5,232 bases of DNA from Haloquadratum sp. J07HQX50 (GTDB taxonomy: Archaea > Halobacteriota > Halobacteria > Halobacteriales > Haloferacaceae): the NCBI GenBank assembly GCA_000416005.1, contig KE356563.1, forward strand, positions 12,421 through 17,652. The letters are read 5' to 3'. Positions 1 through 5,232 of this stretch are shown here, one piece after another. The notes under the pieces were generated by a model. The model was given only the letters and a program-made list of their open reading frames with translations. It was not told where the DNA came from and did not search any database. The position numbers and the translations under genes were made by a program. How positions within the stretch are numbered: the stretch's first letter is position 1; each line of letters opens with the position of its first letter.

Positions 1-29
1 AGCAGGTAACCGACAATCAAGCTGTCTCT

Positions 30-45
30 CAGTGATGATACACTG
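30..45 (-). terminator. Possible hairpin just downstream of the oxidoreductase
   Basis: CAGTG (30-34) and CACTG (41-45) form a perfect 5-bp stem with a 6-base loop, 9 bases past the stop of the minus-strand oxidoreductase. There is no following T-run, so termination is only a suggestion. Confidence 0.2.
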
Positions 46-53
46 CCCAACAG

Positions 54-629
54 TCACCAATCGTGATCTATGTATGCCTCTTCTCGGCGGTCACTGATGA
101 GATTAACAGCAGCCTTTGCACCATCACCAATCGCAACTGCCGTCTGATATTCCCACGTGTTTGCCAATCCAGCAACATATACGTTATCAGTTGCTCGGTT
201 GGAATCATCAGTTTGAATATGCTTCTCCATCGTGAATTTTCCCTCTAGTCCGTCTGTATATTCAATTTCGTCACTGAGTGGAGCTAGCAGATCAAACTCA
301 TTCGCAGTTGCAATGATCACAGCCTCTCCGGTGTGTGACTCGCCGGACTCTGTTGTCACACTCAATGGTCCAGGTGTGCTCTCGCGAACAAGACGTGTCA
401 CGGTTGCCTCCTCGATATCACCGTCAAACGCCTGGACCCGGTCACGACCGGTTTCGATGATCTCTTCGCCTCCAATCCGCTCCTCGGTAAGGAGGTTCTG
501 AATCTTGTCCGTGCTATGTACTAATGGGCTTTCACTGTCCAGAACGAGAGTATCAAGTCCAGCCTTGGCGGTGAATACGCCCGCCTGCAGTCCAGCAACA
601 CCGCCACCAATAATGAGCACATTACGCAT
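54..629 (-). CDS. Single-domain FAD-dependent oxidoreductase (thioredoxin-reductase-like fold, no cysteines)
   Basis: The 191-residue protein opens with a Rossmann dinucleotide-binding motif, GGGVAG at residues 8-13, with an acidic residue (Asp31) ending the second strand, as in FAD-binding enzymes. AVIIATAN (103-110) is the ATG-type motif, and DNVYVAGLANT (148-158) followed by AVAIGDGAKAAVNLI matches the C-terminal FAD-contacting segment of thioredoxin reductases. The protein is far shorter than the roughly 300 residues of TrxB: the inserted NAD(P)H domain with its CxxC is missing, and there is no cysteine anywhere. It therefore cannot be a classical disulfide reductase. Electron donor and substrate cannot be told from sequence; a cytoplasmic redox role is inferred. 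The ATG at 629 is right because the nucleotide-binding motif begins seven residues later. It is divergent from the DUF457 gene across 123 bases. Fold confidence is high, specific function low. Confidence 0.88.
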   Translation of the reverse strand: MRNVLIIGGGVAGLQAGVFTAKAGLDTLVLDSESPLVHSTDKIQNLLTEERIGGEEIIETGRDRVQAFDGDIEEATVTRLVRESTPGPLSVTTESGESHTGEAVIIATANEFDLLAPLSDEIEYTDGLEGKFTMEKHIQTDDSNRATDNVYVAGLANTWEYQTAVAIGDGAKAAVNLISDRREEAYIDHDW

Positions 630-752
630 ATATTATCTGTAAATAACACTCTCACATTTCTATGCTTTGTCCTCTGAATATCTGTTTGACGAGGCTATCT
701 ATCACAGTTCGATGAAATCATCAATGAATGAGACGTACTTCTCCACACGCCT

Positions 753-1229
753 GTGACTCCACTTGGACACCTTTCTTTGGCGTTAATCGCTGGGCATCTG
801 CAAGACTACGACGGGCGGGACCTATCGTTGTGCCTCATCGGTTCAGTGCTTCCCGATGTAATTGACAAATCACTGTGGCGAATTGGGCCATTCATCACGG
901 GACACACGCTTGCCCACTCGGTACTTACATTTAGCGTCGTATCAATCATGATACTTGCACTGCCACGCCTCCGGCGACTTACTCCGTTCATACCTGGATA
1001 CGGAGCTCATATTCTTGCTGATCTTATGGTGGCATACCCAAAATTTATGATTAATTATTTCTGGCCATTACTACCACAGCGCCCGACACCTGATGGACCG
1101 GCAGTGGATTACTGGATTAATTACGCGGCGAGTGCTCCTGGAGTGGTCGAAATTATCTCAGTTGCGATTGGGACATACATACTGATACATTACAGGCTCC
1201 CACATCAGTGGTATAACCACTTCAGCTGA
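753..1229 (+). CDS. DUF457 / YdjM-type putative metal-dependent membrane hydrolase
   Basis: The 158-residue protein carries the conserved pattern of the DUF457 (YdjM-like) family, annotated as membrane-associated metal-dependent hydrolases: an N-terminal PLGHL with His6, then GSVLPDVIDK (30-39) with Asp35 and Asp38, GHTLAHS (50-56) with His51 and His55, and GYGAHILADL (82-91) with His86 and Asp90. These His and Asp residues are the likely metal ligands. Hydrophobic stretches at about 57-70 and 130-147 look like membrane segments, so an integral cytoplasmic-membrane location is expected. No substrate is known for the family. The GTG at 753 is the first possible start in this frame, because a TGA lies eight codons upstream (729-731). 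No convincing TATA box was seen. The gene ends cleanly in TGA, directly against the start of the decayed region. Family assignment is fairly sure; hydrolase activity is inferred from the family name only. Confidence 0.85.
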   Translation: MTPLGHLSLALIAGHLQDYDGRDLSLCLIGSVLPDVIDKSLWRIGPFITGHTLAHSVLTFSVVSIMILALPRLRRLTPFIPGYGAHILADLMVAYPKFMINYFWPLLPQRPTPDGPAVDYWINYAASAPGVVEIISVAIGTYILIHYRLPHQWYNHFS

Positions 1230-1535
1230 CAACAGTTCAGCGAATTCAGTTCTCACAGAAGAGAATACACGACTGGATAATTCGACTGATAAAGGGCGAC
1301 GTTTGACTGTCCCACAAGAGACTTAACTCGATGATGAAACCCAGCAGGAGACGCTTGAAACATATGCGTCTTGAAATCTGAGGGCCGCGCTCGACCTGAA
1401 GTCCCATGGTGCGATTCCCGCAAGTTTAGCAGTCGTTGAAAACACGGCGATTCGATTCAGCAACACCTCCGGAGAATCAGTCGGCGTCTGAGGAACTCCA
1501 CCGAGCTCCAAGAATATCGCCAAATAACTGTCTAA
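1228..1535 (+). pseudogene. Decayed coding remnant, possibly of a small DNA-binding protein
   Basis: No intact gene can be read here, but one frame (codons from 1228) gives protein-like sequence to 1491, interrupted by TAA at 1324 and TGA at 1372. It includes TEENTRLDNSTDKGRRLTVP before the first stop, DDETQQETLETY between the stops, and LRAALDLKSHGAIPASLAVVE after the second. Near 1436-1440 the sense passes to another frame reading DSIQQHLRRISRRLRNSTEL and ending at TAA 1533-1535. The joined product would be about 100 residues, mostly helical, and basic near the end (LRRISRRLR), which suggests but does not prove a helix-turn-helix. No start codon is evident: the 5' end merges with the stop of the DUF457 gene. 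The family is not recognised, and the stretch could be chance open frame. The absence of any intact frame on either strand is certain; the reconstruction is moderate to weak. Confidence 0.4.
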
Positions 1536-1625
1536 ATTCTAGTATATCTCGGTGACGCTTGGAGATCATCCGGACTCTTTTCGATAGTTGCGTTGATCGT
1601 ATTTTCGAACCCCTCCGCCAAAAGC

Positions 1626-1633
1626 ATAATATT
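1626..1633 (+). promoter_or_regulatory. Possible TATA box of the disrupted gene at 1654
   Basis: ATAATATT is centred about 25 bases before the ATG at 1654, the spacing expected for an archaeal TATA element serving a leaderless transcript. No clear BRE is visible upstream. The element is only suggestive in this fairly AT-rich spacer (1536-1653), where nothing else was found. Confidence 0.3.
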
Positions 1634-1653
1634 CAGGGCTAAGAGACGTATAC

Positions 1654-2160
1654 ATGGATCATCACTCGTTTACTGAACAGTATCTCGCCATCATTCGTGA
1701 CACGCTTTGAGTCCAGACCACCGACGATGGCGAAAAGCGGTACCAGTGGACTGAAGACACAGGTGACGAACACACACGCCGGCTGGAAAACCATTTTAAT
1801 TCGTTTGCGGAAGCTGCAATCACCGCAGCCCGTGAGGACGCTACTGAGTCTCTGTACTCGTTTCATTACGGGTATTCACCAAACTTGAGCGAGACCCTCA
1901 AGTACGCGCCATCATACACAGATCATGTTATTCTCCAAGATATCGTGTATCGAACTCTCCGTGGGAGCCGCGATAGGTCACCGAAAGAGCGACATAATTC
2001 AGTCATGTTATATATACAAAATATCCTCAATTGGGAACCACTTATGCAGTCCGGCGATGTGTCTATCGTCCCTAGTCCACATCTCTGGAGCAGTGAGATT
2101 CGGTCCTTCATGAATGAAATCGACTCCGACGAGCGGAAAATCTATAATCAACCACTCTAG
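1654..2160 (+). pseudogene. Unidentified protein gene broken by an in-frame TGA at codon 19
   Basis: From the ATG at 1654 a frame of 168 sense and stop positions runs to TAG at 2158-2160, broken only by TGA at 1708-1710. It begins MDHHSFTEQYLAIIRDTL, then stop, and resumes protein-like with TTDDGEKRYQWTEDTGDEHT, an acidic and helical middle, and a well-formed C-terminal part containing YTDHVILQDIVYRTLRG and YIQNILNWEPLMQSGDVSIV followed by PSPHLW. No ATG or GTG restores a start after the stop. The first possibility is TTG at 1885, which would give a 91-residue fragment beginning in the middle of the protein-like stretch. I read it as a pseudogene by nonsense mutation rather than a short gene. 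The family is not recognised; the W-x-PLM-x-SGDVSIVPSP stretch looks conserved. G+C is about 48%, like the host. The C-terminus may also be truncated, because the next remnant begins directly after the TAG. Confidence 0.6.
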
Positions 2161-2805
2161 ACTGCTGGTCGGTTCAATGCGACCCCGTTCACCGATTCAA
2201 AGGGCTATTGTGGGCATATGACCCGGAGAGCGATGGAAGCACGACAATCGAGAAACTCTCCGAGACATGGGTGCCCGTAGCGTTGGTGCGCGGCTATTCG
2301 GCCAGCAGCACGACGATGACCCGACAGTGCCCCCGCCCGGCGAGGATGTGCTGGATGGTCTCCAGTTCGGCGGCAAGCGCGACTACGGCTACGGCGAGGT
2401 TCAGATAAAGCACACGCAGATAATTAACCTCGATGAACTGAACTACTCACAGCTCGAAGGCGCAGAGACGTACCTCATCGAACTCGTGACGCCGTTCGTC
2501 TTGGAGTCGGAGTACCCGGACGCCAGCAACACCACAGTGCCGTGGTGGTGGGCGGAAGACCGGGGTGATCTCCGACTCCGTCAAGAGAAGCTCCTTGAAC
2601 AACGTGAGGTCTTCCAGCTGGAGACGGTCGATCACGGTCAGGTCGTAAAGTACCTCGGACCGCCCGGTGGAGACCGCGAAGAACGGCCTTTTCGGGTCGG
2701 CTCACACTCCCGATACGGCGGGAACTGCGGCTGAAGCCCCTCGGCGAAAGTGTCAAGATGCGGAGAGAAAGGACTGATCAGGCTCGTGAATCAATCCAGG
2801 AATGA
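2161..2805 (+). pseudogene. GC-rich, multiply frameshifted remnant of a RAMP-like protein gene (tentative)
   Basis: Protein-like sequence crosses several frames: GRFNATPFTDSKG (about 2167-2205); WAYDPESDGSTTIEKLSETW and VPVA to about 2287; then from about 2297 a long open frame with LFGQQHDDDPTVPPPGEDVL, FGGKRDYGYGEV (2366-2401), ELVTPFVLESEYPDASNTTV and QLETVDHGQVVKYL to about 2656. A shifted patch DRPVETAKNGL (2658-2690) follows, then a return to RVGSHSRYG (2693-2719), and a last shift to GELRLKPLGESVKM ending at TGA 2803-2805. The longest single frame (ATG 2267 to TGA 2734, 155 residues) is therefore not the true product. The two glycine-rich segments resemble the G-rich loops of RAMP proteins (Cas5/Cas6/Cas7-like); that is a visual motif match only. 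The 5' end is missing. G+C is about 61% over 2281-2760 against about 48% around it, which points to transfer from a GC-rich haloarchaeon. Pseudogene status is well supported; the family is tentative. Confidence 0.65.
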
Positions 2806-2821
2806 CAGTGAATCGCCCGAC

Positions 2822-2845
2822 AAAAATTCACGCGGTGAGCTGAAT
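2822..2845 (-). terminator. Candidate terminator of the S9 peptidase gene
   Basis: On the minus strand, 43 bases past the peptidase stop, ATTCA (2845-2841) can pair with TGAAT (2830-2826) around a 10-base loop, and TTTT follows at once. The short stem and T-run fit an archaeal intrinsic terminator, where the T-run matters most. The spacer 2806-2887 holds nothing else recognised. Confidence 0.4.
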
Positions 2846-2887
2846 AAAGAAATCGTATTTGCAACGACTGTTAGATGCCGGAGGAGG

Positions 2888-4771
2888 TCACATACTGAGA
2901 CGTCGATTGAGAAAGTCGGTCAACAATCGGAACATCCGGAGCTTCTGATCCTGGTCCGAAGATCCATGTCCTTCTTGACCGAGTTCTTGATACTCAAAGT
3001 CCTCATCGCTCCCTTGCTCGTATCCAGCCTGTTTCAGCGCGTCACGAAATATTCGTGCCTGTGACACAGGCACCCGGCGGTCGTTGACACCGTGAACCAG
3101 CAGCATCGGTGCGTCAATATTCTCAATGTGTGTCACCGGTGATCGCTGCTCATAGATACCTGGGTTCTCCCTGGGTGTGCCGAGGTATTTTTCCATTAAT
3201 TCAGTTCGATAGTGTGGCATCGTGTTCTTGAAGATATCCTCAAGATCTGTGACACCAATCCACGCGACACCAGCGTCGTACTGGTCTGGATACTGAACGA
3301 GTTGCCAATATGCGGAGTAACCTCCATATGAACCACCGAACACTGCAATTCTGTCATCGTCAATCCAGTCATATGCTTCTTTGACATGCTCAAGACCGGC
3401 CATAATATCGCCCTGCTCGGCTCCCCCCCAGTCGTCGTGAAGTTCCCGAACAAACTCACGACCGCGTCCAGTTGACCCTCGATAATTAATCTGTAGCACT
3501 GAAAATCCCTGAGAGAGGAGTACTTGTGTGTACAGGTCGAAGGATTTCGTGTCTCTGGCTGATGGCCCACCATGGGGATTGACAATCAATGGTGACGGAC
3601 GTTCACCAGAATCATACAGTAGCGCTCCAATGTCCAGCGATTTATATGGATCATGTTTAATCGCTGTCTGTTGTGTCTCAGGAATCCCATTCGAGCTAAA
3701 TCTAACGTACTCAGCGTCTACGAAATCGCTTGAATCAAAGGTTCCATGGACAGCTTCAACGAGCACCTCAGAGTCATGAATTGAGTAATCGTATATGAGG
3801 AGGTCTGGCCGGGTCGTTGGTGATGTATGTGTAAGCACGGCCCTGCTCTCATCGACAGTGGGGGATCCGCCATATCCGAATCTAGCAACTCCCTCAGGGA
3901 GGTCAAACTCTGTTGCTTCGTTGCTCTCAATATCATACACAACTGGTACAGATACTGCTTCTCGGACTCGAATACCGATCACACGGTTGCCGTCCGGAGT
4001 AAATGCCACCGCTGATTCTTCACGCTGGTCATCGCCAAGCCATTTGAGTTCATGCGTCTTGAGATCGTAGACTCCGATTCGGTCGAACTCTGCAGTGTTA
4101 TCGGTAATGAGTAACTGCTGATTATCTGGACCCCAGTCGACTGGAGTTGACTCTGCGCCTATTTCTCCAATATCTAAATTCCGTGGGTTGGAGCCATCAG
4201 CGGCCGCTACATACACATCCCGGTTATTAAAATCGTCGCGCTCGTTGGTGCTGTAAGCGAGCCGATTACACTCGGGAGACAAGATTGCATTAGCGGTCGC
4301 TCGGTTGTATGACGTGATTTTTTCTGTCTTACTGGATTCAAGATGATGACGATACAAATTCATTTGTCCGTCGCGGGTTGACCCAACGATCAGCGTTTGG
4401 CCATCTTCGCCGACATCATTGAGAACGACCTGTCCGTCCATTTCGATGACTGTCTCCACCTCACCACGAGGTGAAATCCTGTAGACGTCATTCTGCTCAT
4501 TTCCATCCTTGTCGAAGTGGAAGTATACCCAGTCACCATCAGCTCCCCATTTCACGAACCAACGAGCATTACGTGGGACTTCGCCATCGCTCCATTGCTT
4601 ACGTTCACCTGACTCGATATCCAGCACGTGAAGTTCGTTGCGACCAGTAATATCGTAGTACATCGCTACTTTGTTGCCATCTGGAGAGACCGTCGGATGG
4701 GCAAGCGTTGGAAGACTGGCGAGTTTCTCAAGTACGTCCTCAGTCTGAGACATGCTACTCATTACTTTCAT
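2888..4771 (-). CDS. S9-family serine peptidase (prolyl oligopeptidase / acylaminoacyl-peptidase type)
   Basis: The 627-residue, strongly acidic protein has the full two-part architecture of family S9. Residues of about 23-340 form a beta-propeller, seen as WD40/TolB-like repeats such as HPTVSPDGNKVA, ILSPECNRLAYST, PVDWGPDNQQLLITD and AVAFTPDGNRVIG. Residues of about 380-627 are an alpha/beta-hydrolase domain with the oxyanion segment NPHGGPSARD (398-407), the INYRGSTGRG strand, the nucleophile elbow GGSYGG with Ser481, Asp564 in HGVNDRRVP, and His602 in GQEGHGSS, so the triad is complete. Such enzymes cleave short peptides or remove acyl-amino acids; the exact specificity is not readable. 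No signal peptide or membrane segment is present, so it is cytoplasmic. Length is normal. Three starts are possible, Met1, Met4 and Met7; MSQTEDVLEKL (Met7, ATG at 4753) is a plausible true N-terminus. A TGA two codons upstream of Met1 blocks any longer start. The gene is divergent from the thioesterase. Confidence 0.95.
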   Translation of the reverse strand: MKVMSSMSQTEDVLEKLASLPTLAHPTVSPDGNKVAMYYDITGRNELHVLDIESGERKQWSDGEVPRNARWFVKWGADGDWVYFHFDKDGNEQNDVYRISPRGEVETVIEMDGQVVLNDVGEDGQTLIVGSTRDGQMNLYRHHLESSKTEKITSYNRATANAILSPECNRLAYSTNERDDFNNRDVYVAAADGSNPRNLDIGEIGAESTPVDWGPDNQQLLITDNTAEFDRIGVYDLKTHELKWLGDDQREESAVAFTPDGNRVIGIRVREAVSVPVVYDIESNEATEFDLPEGVARFGYGGSPTVDESRAVLTHTSPTTRPDLLIYDYSIHDSEVLVEAVHGTFDSSDFVDAEYVRFSSNGIPETQQTAIKHDPYKSLDIGALLYDSGERPSPLIVNPHGGPSARDTKSFDLYTQVLLSQGFSVLQINYRGSTGRGREFVRELHDDWGGAEQGDIMAGLEHVKEAYDWIDDDRIAVFGGSYGGYSAYWQLVQYPDQYDAGVAWIGVTDLEDIFKNTMPHYRTELMEKYLGTPRENPGIYEQRSPVTHIENIDAPMLLVHGVNDRRVPVSQARIFRDALKQAGYEQGSDEDFEYQELGQEGHGSSDQDQKLRMFRLLTDFLNRRLSM

Positions 4772-4865
4772 GTGTCATCCACAGGCCACTGTAACTGTCG
4801 CCCAAAGAGTTCGAGTGGCGCCGGAGACTGGTTCGATATCACTGACCGACATTTGCTGGCAGTAA

Positions 4866-4881
4866 CTCGAAACAGCTCGAA
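4866..4881. repeat. CTCGAA direct repeat at 10-bp spacing in the divergent promoter region
   Basis: CTCGAA occurs at 4866-4871 and 4876-4881, exactly one helical turn apart. The inverse form GTTCGAG lies at 4809-4815, and GGTTCGA (4830-4836) pairs with TCGAACC (4877-4883). The spacer 4772-4951 separates two divergent genes, so these could be operator half-sites; no regulator is known. Confidence 0.25.
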
Positions 4882-4915
4882 CCTCGTTATGACGGGCGGA
4901 AACAATACTGCAGGT

Positions 4916-4923
4916 AATTTATT
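4916..4923 (+). promoter_or_regulatory. TATA-like box of the thioesterase gene
   Basis: AATTTATT is centred about 32 bases before the ATG at 4952. With the usual TATA-to-start distance in haloarchaea this puts transcription within a few bases of the ATG, so the mRNA is probably leaderless or nearly so. No Shine-Dalgarno sequence lies before the ATG, which agrees. Confidence 0.5.
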
Positions 4924-4951
4924 CCTTTGACACCCGAATTACATATTGGTC

Positions 4952-5232
4952 ATGACGAGTCTCAAGGAATCCGTCGTCAATCGAAGAGAGCGTATTCAGC
5001 CACCACAAACAAACAATTACGGGAACGCACATGGTGGAGAACTAGTCAAGATCATGGATGAAGTCGCGGCGATCAGTGCAATGCGCGTTGCAGAATCTCC
5101 TTGCGTTACCGCACGGATAAGTGAGGTGAATTTTCATACACCGGTACAGGAAGGAGACGTGGTCGGTGTTGAGGCGTTTGTCTATCAGACGGGTGAAACT
5201 AGTCTTGACGTGTACACCCGAGTCGAACGTGA
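4952..5232 (+). CDS. Acyl-CoA thioesterase, hotdog fold (YciA/BACH type), 3' end outside the window
   Basis: The first 93 residues are present and the frame is still open at the window edge. They match the N-terminal hotdog domain of YciA/BACH-type acyl-CoA thioesterases: Asn22 and Gly24 ahead of HGG (27-29), then LVKIMDEVAA with Asp36 at the position of the catalytic acid in the long hotdog helix, the strand VTARISEVNFHTPVQEGD (52-69) with the family's Phe, Pro and Gly-Asp, and VGVEAFVYQTGETSLDV, the next strands. The enzyme would hydrolyse acyl-CoA to free acid and CoA in the cytoplasm; chain length preference cannot be read. The full protein is probably about 130-160 residues, as in the single-domain members. 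The ATG is chosen because it is the first in frame near a TATA-like box and leaves the normal short N-terminal extension. Its divergent neighbour is the S9 peptidase, with no known functional link. Confidence 0.9.
   Translation, partial: MTSLKESVVNRRERIQPPQTNNYGNAHGGELVKIMDEVAAISAMRVAESPCVTARISEVNFHTPVQEGDVVGVEAFVYQTGETSLDVYTRVER

Noticed and set aside
1566..1655. Minus-strand 29-codon frame in the spacer before the second remnant (MYTSLSPEYYAFGGG...)
   Set aside because: It is short, overlaps another equally plausible minus-strand mini-frame in the same spacer, and has no recognised family or promoter.
1708..1710. In-frame TGA as a recoded (selenocysteine) codon
   Set aside because: Haloarchaea are not known to use selenocysteine, no SECIS-like hairpin was apparent, and the neighbouring genes are also broken, so nonsense mutation is simpler.
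2475..2756. 93-codon minus-strand open frame opposite the GC-rich remnant
   Set aside because: The translation is Arg/Pro-rich in the manner of an antisense shadow of high-GC coding DNA, while the plus strand makes coherent acidic protein.
2750..3064. 104-codon plus-strand frame overlapping the end of the S9 peptidase
   Set aside because: It runs antisense over the catalytic domain of a certain gene and has no protein-family features; its first part overlaps the tail of the third remnant in another frame.
4775..4852. 25-codon minus-strand ORF (MSVSDIEPVSGATRTLWA...) in frame with and ending just before the peptidase start
   Set aside because: It has no supporting promoter or ribosome site; it could be a leader peptide but length and isolation make chance more likely.
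4830..4883. GGTTCGA / TCGAACC elements resembling a tRNA T-arm
   Set aside because: The bases flanking TTCGA do not make a 5-bp T-stem and no acceptor, D or anticodon arms can be placed around them.
1..5232. CRISPR array, intact insertion sequence or terminal inverted repeats around the decayed region
   Set aside because: No regularly spaced repeats and no transposase motifs were found by eye on either strand; no matching inverted ends could be placed at 1230 or 2805.

Overview
The window looks like chromosomal DNA of a halophilic archaeon with unusually low GC. Intact genes and most of the rest run near 48% G+C by hand count. The proteins are rich in Asp and Glu, start sites are leaderless or have very short leaders, one good TATA-like box can be placed, and the family mix (S9 peptidase, single-domain FAD protein, hotdog thioesterase) fits Halobacteria. 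The low GC and poor coding density recall Haloquadratum walsbyi or a relative; this assignment is inference, since no marker gene is present.

Layout. On the left, a small FAD-binding oxidoreductase (minus, 54-629) is divergent from a DUF457/YdjM-type membrane protein (plus, 753-1229). From about 1230 to 2805 there is no intact gene. Three decayed coding remnants lie there, all on the plus strand: a short possible DNA-binding remnant (1228-1535), an unidentified gene with an early in-frame TGA (1654-2160), and a GC-rich (about 61%) gene broken by several frame changes (2161-2805). On the right, a complete S9 prolyl-oligopeptidase-type peptidase (minus, 2888-4771) is divergent across about 180 bases from an acyl-CoA thioesterase (plus, from 4952) that runs off the end of the window.

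How it works together. The intact genes look like ordinary metabolic or housekeeping genes and form no obvious pathway. The middle is a graveyard of accessory DNA. Its most interesting member is the GC-rich remnant. Read across its frameshifts it gives a protein with two glycine-rich segments (FGGKRDYGYGEV and SHSRYG/GELRLKPL) that resemble the glycine-rich loops of RAMP proteins (Cas5/Cas6/Cas7-like). It could be a dead piece of a CRISPR-derived cassette such as the array-less haloarchaeal HRAMP systems. This is a motif-level hypothesis only. No CRISPR array, tRNA, rRNA or intact transposase was seen.
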